A stretch of DNA of 64,000 nt from NCBI GenBank assembly GCA_963839475.1, contig CAWIVH010000020.1, positions 591,421-655,420 on the forward strand. The letters are read 5' to 3'. Each line of letters starts with the position of its first letter. Position 1 is the stretch's first letter. A model generated the notes under the pieces. That model did not search any database. It saw nothing but the letters and a program-made list of their open reading frames with translations, and was not told the DNA's origin. The DNA comes from CAWIVH01 sp963839475. Its GTDB lineage: Bacteria; Acidobacteriota; UBA6911. A program made the position numbers and the translations under genes. Below, piece after piece: positions 34,210-43,312 of the stretch.

Positions 34210-37200
34210 TTAGACTTCATGTTCCTGCTGTTCCAGCATAGCTTCATAATTCTTGGGAGGGGATTTCCGCAGATAGCTGTAAACCACGGGCACGAAATAA
34301 AGCGTGCACAAGGTCGCCAGGATCAGACCGCCGATCACGGCACGCGCGAGCGGGGCGTTCTGCTCGCCTCCTTCCCCCAGACCCAGCGACATCGGTAGCA
34401 TCCCGATGATCATGGCCAAGGCGGTCATCAGCACCGGCCGGATTCGCGTAACTCCGGCTGCCATCGCCGCAGAGATGGCGCTGTCCCCCTTGATCCGCTG
34501 TTCGTTGGCGAAGGTCACCAGCAGGATGCTGTTGGCGGTGGCGACGCCGATTGTCATGATCGCCCCCATCAGCGACGGCACGCTGAGGGTGGTTTGGGTC
34601 ACGAAAAGAATCCAGAGGATCCCCGAGAGCGCTCCGGGCAGCGCCATCATGATGATGAAAGGATCAAGCCACGACTGGAAGTTGACCACCATCAGGAGGT
34701 AGACCAGGAGGATGGCAAACAGGAGCCCCAGCCCGAGACCGGTGAATGAAGAATCCATGGTCTCCATCTGACCCCTGGTGGAGATGAAAAGGCCGCGCGG
34801 CAACTTCCCTTCAATATCCTTGATGATTTTTCTCACCTCGGTGGCGACCGATCCCAGATCGCGGCCTTCCACATTGGCGAAAACATCGAAAACCGGCTGG
34901 ACGTTATAATGATTCACCACGGCCATGGTGGTATCCCGCTTGAAAGTTGCAAGGTTGCTCAGAAGCTGAGGAGCCCGCGCGGATGGAGACGAAATCGGCG
35001 TGCGCGCCAGGTCGTCGAAGGAGTCTATTCGGTACTGCGGCGTTTGGACGCTGACGAAATAGCTGACACCGTTGAGCGGGTTGAGCCAGAAGTTGGGGGC
35101 GACCTGGCCGCTGGAGCTGAGCGAAATCAGCATGCTGTTGGCCACGTCGCGCTGGGTAAGGCCGGCCTGGGCTGCGCGCACCCGATCGACAGTAATCGAG
35201 AGTTCAGGGTATTCCATCACCTGATGGAGGTGGACATCGACCGCCCCGGGGATCAAAGCCACCCGGCGCTGAGCCTCCTGCGCCACCTTGTACGCGGCGC
35301 GCTTGTCGCGCCCGGTGACTTGGACGTCGATTGGCGCCGGCAAGCCGAAGTTCAGGATCTGGTTGGTGATGTTCGCCGGTTGAAAGTAAAAGGTCAGATT
35401 CGGAAACTCGGCCGCCAGTTCCCTCCTGAGGAGCTTGACATACTCTTCGGTGGGGCGGCGTCGTTCCGGCTGAAGTGATATCAGGATTTCCCCGTCGCCC
35501 GGGCCGATCGAGGCCGAATCGCTGTAGGCCAGATTGATGCCCCCCAGCGGCAACCCGATGTTGTCAAGGATGGTCTTGAGGTCGCTCTCAGGGATCTTGC
35601 GCCGGATGCTGGCCTCCACCTCGCTGAAAAATCGCTCGGTTGCCTCGAGGCGCGTCCCTGAGGGTGCTCGGACATGCAGGCGCATCTGGCCCGAATCGAC
35701 GTTGGGGAAGAAGTCTTCTCCGACGTAATTTATCAAACCCATGGACAAGACGAAAAAGCAGATAAAGAACGTTACTGTGAGGGGCCGGTGATGCAGGCAC
35801 CAGTCCAGCCCGCGCTGGTAGATCCGTTTGAGGGCAAGAAAGCCGACGTTGAAGTAGTCGTGGACATGCCAGAAGATGCCGCTCCCTGAGGCGGAATGTC
35901 CCCCCTCGCCAGCCTGGTAGAGCGCCACTTCCGGCTTGAGCAGGAAATCGGCCATGGTGGGGACCAGAGTCCGCGAAAGGAAGTACGACATCAGCATCGC
36001 GAAGACTACCGCCATCGCTAGCGGCGTAAAAAGGTATTTTGCCGCCCCCTTGAGAAAGACCACGGGCACGAACACGATGCAGATGGCCAAGGTGGAGACG
36101 AAGGCCGGGATGGCTATCTGCTGGGAGCCTTTCAGGATCGACTGCACCAGCGAATGTTTCATGCCCATGTAGCGATGAATGTTCTCGATGGCAACGGTCG
36201 CATCGTCGACAAGGATTCCTACGGCCAGCGACAGCCCGCCGAGAGTCATGACATTGATCGTCTGCCCAAGGAACTTGAGCACGATGAGCGAGGTCAGGAT
36301 CGAAAGCGGGATGGAAATGCAAACAATGAGGGTGCTCCGCCAGCTTCCCAGAAAGAGGATGATCATCAATCCCGTCAGCAGGGCTGCGATTAAGGCTTCC
36401 TGAACCACTCCCTGGATAGCGGCACGCACGAAGAGCGACTGGTCGAACAGTTCGGTGACATTCAGTTCCGGCGGCAGCGTGGTTTTAATCCGCTTCAGCG
36501 TCGTGCGGACACGGTCGACGATGTCGAGCGTGGAGGCGGTTCCGGTTTTCAGGATGGCCAGGAGAGCAGACCGGCGCCCGTTCTTTCGGACGATATTGGT
36601 CTGGACATTGAAGCCATCGCGGACCTGGGCGACGTCGCGCATGTAGACGATCGCGCCGTTGACCTGCTTGATCGGAAGGTCGTTGAGCACATCAACCACT
36701 TCCGGGCTGCTGTTCATGCGGACGAGATATTCGCGCTGGTCGATTTTCGTGGTGCCGGCGGGGAGAATCAGGTTCTGCTGGTTCAGAGCGTTGGAGACAT
36801 CCGTCGCCGAAAGACCCTTGCCGAAGAGCGCATCCGGGTTCAGGTCAACCATAATGGCACGCGATTTCCCACCATACGGAAGAGGTACTGAAGCACCCTG
36901 CACGGTGGCCAGCTGCGTGCGGATGAAATTCAGCCCGTAATCGAAAAGCTGGGTTTCCGTCATGGTTTCGCTGTCAAGTGAGAGCTGCAATATGGGCACG
37001 CTCGACGCGTTGTACTTGAGAATGGAGGGTGGGAAAATCCCCGGCGGCATGATGCGAGTGAGACTGCCGGCGATGGAATTGAGCTGGGCGACGGCCAGTT
37101 CGACTTTGGCGTCGGGCTGGAAATAAATTCGGGCTACGCTGACACCTGTGAGCGACTGAGACTCCATGTGCTCGATGTCGTTCACCGTTGTCGTGTAAGC

Positions 37201-37407
37201 ACGCTCGCTCACCGTCGCGATGCGCTGCTCCATTTCTTCAGGCGAGATTCCGCTGTAGCTCCAGATCACGCTGACCACAGGGATGTCGATCACCGGGAAG
37301 ATGTCGGTGGGGGTGGTGTAAATGGCAACGCCGCCCAATAAGGCGATCAGCACCGCCATCACGACGAAGGTATAAGGGCGCCGGAGCGCCAGCCGGACTA
37401 TCCACAT
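34210..37407 (-). CDS. RND multidrug/solute efflux permease (AcrB/HAE1-like)
   Basis: The product has 1065 residues, the usual length. The start MWIVRLALRRPYTFVVMAVL is the first membrane helix. The AcrB-type signatures GGLSLAVGILVDDATVAIEN, in the fourth helix region, and MIIGMLPMSLGLGEGGEQNA near the C-terminus are present. Aspartates in the VDDA segment fit the proton relay. It should use proton motive force to expel hydrophobic compounds; the substrate cannot be predicted. It is the first gene of a permease-adaptor-TolC operon; no dedicated TetR or two-component regulator adjoins it. Confidence 0.95.
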   Translation of the reverse strand: MWIVRLALRRPYTFVVMAVLIALLGGVAIYTTPTDIFPVIDIPVVSVIWSYSGISPEEMEQRIATVSERAYTTTVNDIEHMESQSLTGVSVARIYFQPDAKVELAVAQLNSIAGSLTRIMPPGIFPPSILKYNASSVPILQLSLDSETMTETQLFDYGLNFIRTQLATVQGASVPLPYGGKSRAIMVDLNPDALFGKGLSATDVSNALNQQNLILPAGTTKIDQREYLVRMNSSPEVVDVLNDLPIKQVNGAIVYMRDVAQVRDGFNVQTNIVRKNGRRSALLAILKTGTASTLDIVDRVRTTLKRIKTTLPPELNVTELFDQSLFVRAAIQGVVQEALIAALLTGLMIILFLGSWRSTLIVCISIPLSILTSLIVLKFLGQTINVMTLGGLSLAVGILVDDATVAIENIHRYMGMKHSLVQSILKGSQQIAIPAFVSTLAICIVFVPVVFLKGAAKYLFTPLAMAVVFAMLMSYFLSRTLVPTMADFLLKPEVALYQAGEGGHSASGSGIFWHVHDYFNVGFLALKRIYQRGLDWCLHHRPLTVTFFICFFVLSMGLINYVGEDFFPNVDSGQMRLHVRAPSGTRLEATERFFSEVEASIRRKIPESDLKTILDNIGLPLGGINLAYSDSASIGPGDGEILISLQPERRRPTEEYVKLLRRELAAEFPNLTFYFQPANITNQILNFGLPAPIDVQVTGRDKRAAYKVAQEAQRRVALIPGAVDVHLHQVMEYPELSITVDRVRAAQAGLTQRDVANSMLISLSSSGQVAPNFWLNPLNGVSYFVSVQTPQYRIDSFDDLARTPISSPSARAPQLLSNLATFKRDTTMAVVNHYNVQPVFDVFANVEGRDLGSVATEVRKIIKDIEGKLPRGLFISTRGQMETMDSSFTGLGLGLLFAILLVYLLMVVNFQSWLDPFIIMMALPGALSGILWILFVTQTTLSVPSLMGAIMTIGVATANSILLVTFANEQRIKGDSAISAAMAAGVTRIRPVLMTALAMIIGMLPMSLGLGEGGEQNAPLARAVIGGLILATLCTLYFVPVVYSYLRKSPPKNYEAMLEQQEHEV

Positions 37408-37531
37408 AATGTATCACCGGGAAAGCAACTGATTTTACGAACAGAAGAATGTACCGCAGCATCAGCAGCCGGGCAATATTAATAGAATAGCTTAGTAAAG
37501 CATTAGTTCGGTTTGGTGGTCGGATCAGGCT

Positions 37532-38542
37532 TCAGAACGGGATGTCGTCATCGTCCGCTGTAACCGGAGAGGCGGCCTGCTTCACCCCGGCAGATGGGCT
37601 CTGTCGATCAAACAGAATCTTACTCCGATTTGGAAACACTGAGGCCGGGTCGAAACGGAAGTCGGCGTGCTGTCGGAGAAAGGGCCGGACGCCGCAGCCC
37701 GAGACATAACATTCCGCTTTGCCCTCTTTGGGACACGAGCCGAAGCGGCACAGTCGCCCGCGATAGCGATCGGTTCCGGGCTCCAAAATAAACACATCGA
37801 CCTGGTGATGCGCCACCCCGATCTTGCGGTCCGAAAACAGTTCGATCAGGGATCGCGCCAGCCCCCTGCGGAGCTCATTCAGACCATCCAGGCTATCCAG
37901 CCAAACGGCAAGATCGAGATCCTTGCATTCATGCAAAATCGCAATGCCAGCCCGGCGAAATTTCCTGAATCGAGGAACTTCCTTTTTCAAAGGGCGAGCT
38001 ACCGAGCCTATCAGAGCCACCTTTAGAACCTCGGGGTGCTTTTGGAATGCTTGGGCGACATAGTCCGCGGTCAGCCGTAACTCCTGCTGGCGCCGGCGCA
38101 TCAAGTCATCCTCTTCACCAGTGTCTTTCGCCGATGGGGGATTATCGTCTTCTTCGAGTTCCCATGCGTATTCATCGGCATCGGACGCGTTGCTGTCCTC
38201 CGAAAACCATTCGCCCTCGCCTGCATTTTCATCTGCCGACGCAGCTTCATTTGTCAGGCGTTCGATTTCCATATCAACTCCGAGATCGGCGAGGGAAAAC
38301 TCCTCCCGCTCCTCGGCTTTGCGCCGGGCTTTTCGCGCTGCCTTTTCTTTGCGATCCTGGTAGAGATCGCGAATCCAAACTTCGACGGGGGCTTTCCAGG
38401 CCTGGTTTTTCCCCGGAATATTTTTGATGAGGCTGCGTGGCCCCATTCCCAGTTCTTTTGCCATTTGGATGGCCTCATCGGATAGGCGGCATTTGCTCTT
38501 GGCTTCAGCCCACAGTGCAGCCTTCTTTTCTTTATTCGCCAT
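37532..38542 (-). CDS. Nucleotidyltransferase-fold protein with zinc-ribbon-like cysteines and an SSB-like acidic C-terminal tail
   Basis: The product has 336 residues, GGGGAGGG upstream of ATG. Residues 1-80: a helical domain (KCRLSDEAIQMAKELGMGPR, then AWKAPVEVWIRDLY) common as a small stand-alone protein. Residues 80-150 are acidic and low-complexity. Residues 155-255 carry the polymerase-beta-like nucleotidyltransferase pattern: GS at 179-180, D208 and D210 in KDLDLAVW, D249 in HHQVDVFI. Four cysteines at 265-283 may bind zinc. The last residues, DDDDIPF, equal the protein-docking tail of single-strand-binding protein, which recruits RecO, PriA, exonuclease I and others. The protein may compete for or join SSB partners (inference). 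Substrate unknown. Confidence 0.8.
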   Translation of the reverse strand: MANKEKKAALWAEAKSKCRLSDEAIQMAKELGMGPRSLIKNIPGKNQAWKAPVEVWIRDLYQDRKEKAARKARRKAEEREEFSLADLGVDMEIERLTNEAASADENAGEGEWFSEDSNASDADEYAWELEEDDNPPSAKDTGEEDDLMRRRQQELRLTADYVAQAFQKHPEVLKVALIGSVARPLKKEVPRFRKFRRAGIAILHECKDLDLAVWLDSLDGLNELRRGLARSLIELFSDRKIGVAHHQVDVFILEPGTDRYRGRLCRFGSCPKEGKAECYVSGCGVRPFLRQHADFRFDPASVFPNRSKILFDRQSPSAGVKQAASPVTADDDDIPF

Positions 38543-38734
38543 TCATCCCTCCCCAAAATGATCGATACTTTATCATGGTCGGAAACCGCACCAAAACTGA
38601 CGAAAGGCGGCAGGCGGAGGTCGGATCCAGGCCCGCCTTGGGGGACCTGGAAAGCAATTGCAGTGGGGTAGATAGAGGTTTCTCAGCAAGGCGGCTTGAC
38701 TAGAATAGAATGCCCGTGTAGAGTTATGCGCCGT

Positions 38735-38810
38735 GGGGCTGTAGCTCAGCTGGGAGAGTGCCTGACTGGCAGTCAGGAGGTCGCGAGTTCGATCCTCGCC
38801 AGCTCCACCA
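38735..38810 (+). tRNA. tRNA-Ala (anticodon GGC)
   Basis: It is 76 nt with encoded CCA. The acceptor GGGGCTG pairs with CAGCTCC (one G-T pair). D arm GCTCAGCTGGGAGAGT. Anticodon stem CCTGA/TCAGG with loop CTGGCAG. T arm GTTCGATCC. A tyrosine integrase lies 1.2 kb downstream, so the 3' end is a candidate attachment site. Confidence 0.97.
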
Positions 38811-39089
38811 ATAAACCCTCATAAATCAATCACTTACAGATCAGCGCGGATTTCAGGCTAATCAATCGTTGGCTCAGGTTGCGTCTGGGTTGCGGATTTT
38901 TGCTGGGAATGTCTGTTGAGAGCGTTATGTAAAATCTGAAACTAATCTTGGATTTGGGAGTTCTGCTCGGGGTCGATACCCTGTTCAAATCTCAAGTTTC
39001 CCAGATGCCGTTTCGGGACAACTATCAAGTTCTTGGCTGCAAGCTGGTGGACGTGGCTGTATTCGTTTTGCAGTCTACGAACATCCGAA

Positions 39090-39599
39090 CTAATCCATGT
39101 AAAAACCTATTCCCGACCCGACCGTGTTTAACATCTGTGCCGGGCTGTCCATACCGAGCTGAGCGAGCAACAAAAGGAATCGGGCCTGCGGCTGTTCACT
39201 CAAAAGCAGTTCCACGAGGTTCGCTTTGTATTGGATTGTGCGCGAAATCAGATGGACAATGAATAATTTCGAAATTTCACGATTCTCGTGTAATAACTGC
39301 ATCATCAGAGACTTCTCGACCCGGATGAGGCTGCAATCCGTGATCGCTGAGGCTGTTGACAATCGCAACGGCTGATCTATGAGGCATCCTTCGCCGAAGA
39401 ACCCGCCCACGCTAATTGTTTCCAGGATAGTTTCCTTACATTGTTGATCCAAAACCGAGAGCTTCACGCTGCCTTTTCGGATGAAATACATGGCGTCTGC
39501 GGGTTGTCCTCGGTCAAATATGCGCTGGTCGGTGCTGTATTTTGCAGCGGTTTTCCCAAGGTAGATTCCAGCGAACAAAGATTCCCAGTCGACGGGCAC
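39090..39599 (-). CDS. Crp/Fnr-like cyclic-nucleotide-binding regulator, C-terminally truncated
   Basis: The product has 169 residues. The cNMP-binding beta-roll is recognisable: RGQPADAMYFIRKGSVKL, then FFGEGCLIDQPLRL and ASAITDCSLIRVEK, followed by the long dimerisation helix. The usual winged helix is missing. The end TVGSGIGFYMD looks like the start of the recognition region of related proteins (roughly VGTTRSRVSFFMN) but stops there. About 50 residues are lost compared with the family. It is probably a decaying gene near the island edge; a dominant-negative dimer is an alternative. Confidence 0.65.
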   Translation of the reverse strand: MPVDWESLFAGIYLGKTAAKYSTDQRIFDRGQPADAMYFIRKGSVKLSVLDQQCKETILETISVGGFFGEGCLIDQPLRLSTASAITDCSLIRVEKSLMMQLLHENREISKLFIVHLISRTIQYKANLVELLLSEQPQARFLLLLAQLGMDSPAQMLNTVGSGIGFYMD

Positions 39600-40054
39600 A
39601 GTCTTCTCTATTAGAATGACAACACCTTCCTTTAAATGCTGAATGCAAATACAAAATCAAGAATCCACACTGAAAGATATCGCTATGGAATCTTTTCGTC
39701 TGTTCAATATTGCTCGCCGTCCTGGACAATTTTGGTCATTCCTGGCTAAACAAGAAAACTGCGATGTGGAATTAGCCCAAAGTACCGAGGGCCTCAATTA
39801 TGGAAGCTGTTTTTGGATCAATCAATTGATCGTTGATGTCTTCGCCCAGCAGGCACCGCCAATTGAATAAGCATGGCCAAGCTCCCCACCTGAAAATCTA
39901 GCACTGACAATGCCGGGCTGGCGGAGAGCTGAGGGTCTCATTCACACGAATACCGATGTGGTCAGTTGCGCCTGAAGAGAATTACTTCCATCAACAACGA
40001 TGAGGGGTCGAGAGAGCAGGTTTTAGCAAGGTATCTTCCCATGCCAACAGCTAA
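39600..40054. other. Region between the truncated Crp gene and the integrase
   Basis: About 455 bp, clearly more AT-rich in its left half. No frame has a convincing start and family signature. Integrase genes usually lie next to their attachment site, so this stretch or the tRNA 3' end may contain it. No copy of the tRNA-Ala 3' end was found elsewhere in the window. Confidence 0.35.
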
Positions 40055-41221
40055 CTATCGCACCTTCTCAATCTGCTTCAGGGCTTGGGATCCGCCCAGC
40101 GAAGGCAACCGATTCACCGCCTGCCGATTGGCCCCCGGCACCAGATGCCCGTAAACGTCCACGGTGATCTTGATGCTGGAATGTCCGAGCTGTTCCTTGA
40201 CGTAGGTCAGCGACTCCCCGTTCTGGATGAGCAGTGACGCGAACGTGTGGCGACATTCGTGGAACCGGATTCGCCGCAGTCCCGCCTTCTGAAGGCACTT
40301 GTGGAAATGTCTCTTCTTGAGATTCTTCATGTCCTGAAAGCCGCCCTCTTCATTCTCGAAGATCCAGGCCGTAGCCGGGAGTTCGTTCTTCCCTTGGGCT
40401 AGGAGGGATTCTTTCCGGTTACGGCGCAATTCCAGAAGTGCCGCCATAAGTGCATCTGAAACATCCACCTTCCTGATTTTCCCTGACTTTGTGAGGTTGA
40501 CTTTTCCCCGCACAATCCCGCGCCGTACAACCAGGAACTTCCCGTTCTCGTCGAGATCGCCCCATTGAAGACCAGCCAGCTCACCCGAGCGCAGTCCGGT
40601 GTGAATGGCGCAAAGGAAGAGGGCGAAATGTTGCGGAGAATACTGGCGGATAGCCTCAAGAAACTTGATGACCTCGGCCTCCGTTAACGGCTCAATCTCT
40701 TTGTGCCGCGTGGGCGCTTGCCTGAAAAACTCTCCCAGTCTTGTCGCAGGATTCTCAGTGATGAGCCCCGCCCGCTGCGCCTTGTTTAGGATCTTCCGCA
40801 GGGTGGCCAGTGTGAGCCTAATCGTATCCTTGGCCAGTTTCTTGCCGACAAGGGACGATGCGAACTCCTCAACCCGCTCCCGCGTTATCTTGTCGAGACA
40901 CAGGCCACCGAATTCCTGCTTGATGCCGTTGTTGTAGCGGCCCTCATAGCAATCACGGGTGGACTCCCGAACTGAACCCTCAAGGGTTGTTTTGAACCGC
41001 TCGAAGTAGGCGTCCAACGAGGGAATCGAGGGTGCATCCCCGGCAGAAGGGGCTTCGTCTTCTATCGACTGCCCCAGCTTGAGGCGTGCATCGATGATCG
41101 CCTTCGCCTTCTCGGCGAGCTTCTTGGAGCCGATGTGCCTTGCCTTCCGAACGCGGCGGTGGTTAATAAAAATCCACCAATCACCGGACCCTTTAATCTT
41201 TTCTCGAACTTTGACACCCAT
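40055..41221 (-). CDS. int: Tyrosine recombinase/integrase of a mobile element
   Basis: The product has 388 residues. N-terminal Arm-type DNA-binding region (GDWWIFINHRRVRKARHIGS). SAM-like core-binding domain about 65-165. Catalytic domain with Arg211 (HTGLRSGEL), Lys near 245-248, His321/Arg324 (HECRHTFAS), His347 (LGHSSIKIT) and nucleophile Tyr357 (VDVYGHL), all present. It should carry out site-specific insertion and excision of the island. It points back toward tRNA-Ala. Directly upstream lie an RHH protein and an AlpA-like protein, a typical integration module. Confidence 0.95.
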   Translation of the reverse strand: MGVKVREKIKGSGDWWIFINHRRVRKARHIGSKKLAEKAKAIIDARLKLGQSIEDEAPSAGDAPSIPSLDAYFERFKTTLEGSVRESTRDCYEGRYNNGIKQEFGGLCLDKITRERVEEFASSLVGKKLAKDTIRLTLATLRKILNKAQRAGLITENPATRLGEFFRQAPTRHKEIEPLTEAEVIKFLEAIRQYSPQHFALFLCAIHTGLRSGELAGLQWGDLDENGKFLVVRRGIVRGKVNLTKSGKIRKVDVSDALMAALLELRRNRKESLLAQGKNELPATAWIFENEEGGFQDMKNLKKRHFHKCLQKAGLRRIRFHECRHTFASLLIQNGESLTYVKEQLGHSSIKITVDVYGHLVPGANRQAVNRLPSLGGSQALKQIEKVR

Positions 41222-41379
41222 GGGTCACCGCCCTTCTTCGCCGTGGCGGCGTGTTCGATGGGTGAAATGCAGGCGCAATGCGGGTAAAATGGCTTTAGCC
41301 ATCCCTTCCTCCGTTGTAGGAAGGCTGGTTAGGGTCTGCTTGTTGCTGGTAACAACAGGCAGGCCCGCTTTCCAGCGGA

Positions 41380-41559
41380 TTAGTTGGTGTACTTCTCGAT
41401 TACCATACCTATGCCCTGCCGAATAAAGTAGGAAATCGGCAGGCCCTTCTTCTGTGAAAGTGACTCCAGGCAGTGTAATTCTTGATCCGTAAGCCTGACC
41501 GCAACTTGATGTTTTTTGCGGTCTTCTTCGGGAATTATTCTCTGCCCTTTTCGAGTCAT
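41380..41559 (-). CDS. Small ribbon-helix-helix DNA-binding protein
   Basis: The product has 59 residues. MTRKGQRIIPEEDRKKH leads to HQVAVRLTDQELHCLESLSQ and KKGLPISYFIRQGIGMVIEK, the strand-helix-helix pattern of CopG/Arc-like regulators. It may control the integrase 160 bp downstream or its own promoter. There is no good Shine-Dalgarno. TATAAT lies 2 nt before the ATG, which suggests leaderless or weak translation. No toxin gene adjoins, so an antitoxin role is not supported. Confidence 0.7.
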   Translation of the reverse strand: MTRKGQRIIPEEDRKKHQVAVRLTDQELHCLESLSQKKGLPISYFIRQGIGMVIEKYTN

Positions 41560-41561
41560 GC

Positions 41562-41595
41562 ATTATACATACCATTATGAATCCTACTTTGTCAA
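41562..41595 (-). promoter_or_regulatory. Promoter/operator-like region of the RHH gene
   Basis: On the minus strand a perfect TTGACA is followed 18 bp later by TATGTA, and 22 bp later by a perfect TATAAT just before the ATG. ATAATG occurs twice as a direct repeat 13 bp apart within this stretch, which could be the binding site of the RHH protein itself (inference). Confidence 0.4.
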
Positions 41596-41776
41596 CCAAG
41601 ATAGACGACACCGATCCTCCTCCGAGGACCCCATATCCACCAAAATCCAGCCTAAATCTGCAACCCCCGCGCAACCTAGGCGCAAAGTTGGTTCGTTCCG
41701 ATCCTGAGGTTTGATCGCAAATCTCAGACAATTATCGGTTTATGTCATCTCGCTATCAGCGGTGACCCCCTGACTA

Positions 41777-42100
41777 CTAATTATTTCTCGGACCCAGGAC
41801 ATCCTTCAGAACTTCGTCGGCCATTCGATCAAGATCCAGTTCCGCGCTGGTCTCTAGAAATCGATCCATCCACCGGTCGAGGTCCGACTTTTTAAAAAGT
41901 AACTTGTTCTTTCCGAACCGGTAGTGCCTGATCTCGGGCAGGTGCGTCCTTATGGTCCTCTCGGATAGCGACAGATAGCGGCAAGCCTCTTCCTGCGTTA
42001 TAAACCGGTCCTCGGCGATATAATGCAGGACTTCAGCCACACTGACTGTCCCCTGGGTTACCGGATTCGTACCGGATTGGTAATGCTCGCCGCCGCTCAT
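41777..42100 (-). CDS. AlpA/excisionase-like helix-turn-helix protein
   Basis: The product has 107 residues. Central HTH_17-type domain: RFITQEEACRYLSLSERTIR, then a wing with YRFGKNKLLFKKSDLDRWMD. Such proteins act as recombination directionality factors or regulators of integrase genes. It lies upstream of the RHH and integrase genes on the same strand. An acidic C-terminal helix follows (SAELDLDRMADEVLKDVLG). Confidence 0.85.
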   Translation of the reverse strand: MSGGEHYQSGTNPVTQGTVSVAEVLHYIAEDRFITQEEACRYLSLSERTIRTHLPEIRHYRFGKNKLLFKKSDLDRWMDRFLETSAELDLDRMADEVLKDVLGPRNN

Positions 42101-42433
42101 GATACCGATGTCCTCATATTGCCCGGAGCCAACCCGCGCCCCGGAAACGCGCTTTATAAAACTGATGATTGCCGGTCGGCCCAGCCCCCTGATCCCTAAA
42201 ATAATCCCAATGATCCGGTCTCTAGTCAGGCCAGCAGCCCGGCAGACCTACCGGGCTACCTGCCCGTCTGGATGATCGCACATAGCCGCCATGCCCCGGA
42301 TCTTCCGGTACCCTGCGATGGATCATCCCGAAACACCCGGAATTTGCCGCCTTATTATCATAGCTACAAGCTTCTAGCCCGGATGCGCCGGCATACTTTG
42401 CTGAAGGTCATGTACCATTGAGAATGCCGGGTC

Positions 42434-42463
42434 GGTGCAGCGTGTTTAGAAAACCGCTGCACC
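42434..42463. repeat. Perfect 9-bp inverted repeat in a 440-bp intergenic region
   Basis: GGTGCAGCG and CGCTGCACC flank a 12-nt centre. No T-tract follows. The surrounding gap 42101-42543 also holds AGCCCGG/CCGGGCT near 42235-42260 but no gene. It could be an operator, a processing site or part of an origin; nothing decides between these. Confidence 0.4.
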
Positions 42464-42543
42464 AAACCACACCCGGTTCAACCTCCCCAGCGTGGCTCAG
42501 GGCATCCTGTTCCGACACCCTGAGCGTCCGCTGCTTTCGCCAA

Positions 42544-42777
42544 TCATTGAATCGTGCATGACGGGTCGGTTGTGGGCTCACATTCGCCTTTCTCCGAACA
42601 CAAGCCGCACAGCATCTCCAGTTGCAGGTTGCTCAGGCTCTGAAATTCTTCCAGCATTTCATCAATCGCTATCAGAATGCCTATGGCAGGCCCCAGAACT
42701 TTCTGGAGCCCCTCGACGCGGAACAGATTTCGAGATGTTTTTTCTCTCAATCCAGCAATTTCAGATTTCGTTATCAT
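42544..42777 (-). CDS. Small island protein of unknown function
   Basis: The product has 77 residues, with GAGGG 9 nt before the ATG. Mostly helical, with a hydrophobic patch (VLGPAIGILIAIDEML) and a cysteine-rich end (CGLCSEKGECEPTTDPSC) that could bind metal. I recognise no family. Same strand as the other island genes, following the small gene at 42938. Confidence 0.55.
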   Translation of the reverse strand: MITKSEIAGLREKTSRNLFRVEGLQKVLGPAIGILIAIDEMLEEFQSLSNLQLEMLCGLCSEKGECEPTTDPSCTIQ

Positions 42778-42937
42778 CTAATTTCCCTCTTACTTTTCGA
42801 TGTTTTCACTCATGCCACCGAGACCTTCGCGCACCCGCCACGATGGCGGACACGTTTCCGGTGGTCCTACATCTGACCGCAAGTGTGGCCAGAAACTCAC
42901 TTAAGTCGCCGGTGCCCGAAGGGGGATGCCGGTTTTC

Positions 42938-43150
42938 TCATTGCTTCATTGCACGAGTCTTGACCTCTGGATCGCAGTTGCACGGCCCCGTGCCAGCCAG
43001 CAGGTCACACCAATCGTCGTGTGCGACGATCAAATCAGCCCCGAGGATCAGCGGATTACGCTGGATCGCCTCCGAAATCTTGGCATTGTGGTTCCCAGGT
43101 AGACCATATTTGATGACGACTAAAGTTTCACGATTCCAATGTCCGCTCAT
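42938..43150 (-). CDS. Small island protein of unknown function
   Basis: The product has 70 residues from ATG 43150, chosen for AGGAAGGAC upstream; the frame reaches 43246 but without such a site. The sequence includes RETLVVIKYGLPGNHNAKIS, then DLIVAHDDWCDLLAGTGPCN and C-x-D-P-E-V. The cysteines could bind a metal. Family not recognised. Confidence 0.6.
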   Translation of the reverse strand: MSGHWNRETLVVIKYGLPGNHNAKISEAIQRNPLILGADLIVAHDDWCDLLAGTGPCNCDPEVKTRAMKQ

Positions 43151-43194
43151 TTGTCCTTCCTGCTTGGTTTTGAAAAGTGTCCAATTCCATGACG

Positions 43195-43288
43195 TTGCTG
43201 ACGCTACTGACCTTGTTTTTAGTTTTTTCCCATAAGAGAGGTACATAGGAAAAAACCTGTAAATCAGCGTCAGCAGCGTCAGCGTCAG
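43195..43288. repeat. Nested inverted repeats with GCTGACGCT iterations (origin-like)
   Basis: The outer arms are TTGCTGACGCT (43195-43205) and its inverse around AGCGTCAGCA (43266-43275), followed by two more AGCGTCAG units. The inner arms are GTTTTTTCC (43222-43230) and GGAAAAAAC (43248-43256). The block fills the 160-bp gap after the primase-helicase gene. Iterated palindromic motifs with an AT-rich centre beside a replication gene suggest an element origin, but a terminator or regulatory site is possible. Confidence 0.45.
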
Positions 43289-43312
43289 GCGTTTTGCCCC
43301 CTGTGGATTTTG

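Noticed and set aside
38780..38810. Search for a second copy of the tRNA-Ala 3' end as attachment site
   Set aside because: No match seen by eye to the T-arm and acceptor sequence elsewhere in the window; the other end probably lies outside it.
38940..39085. Open frame with VHQLAAKNLIVVPKRHLGNL just past the truncated Crp gene
   Set aside because: No start codon and no recognised family; it may be decayed sequence following the lost winged helix.
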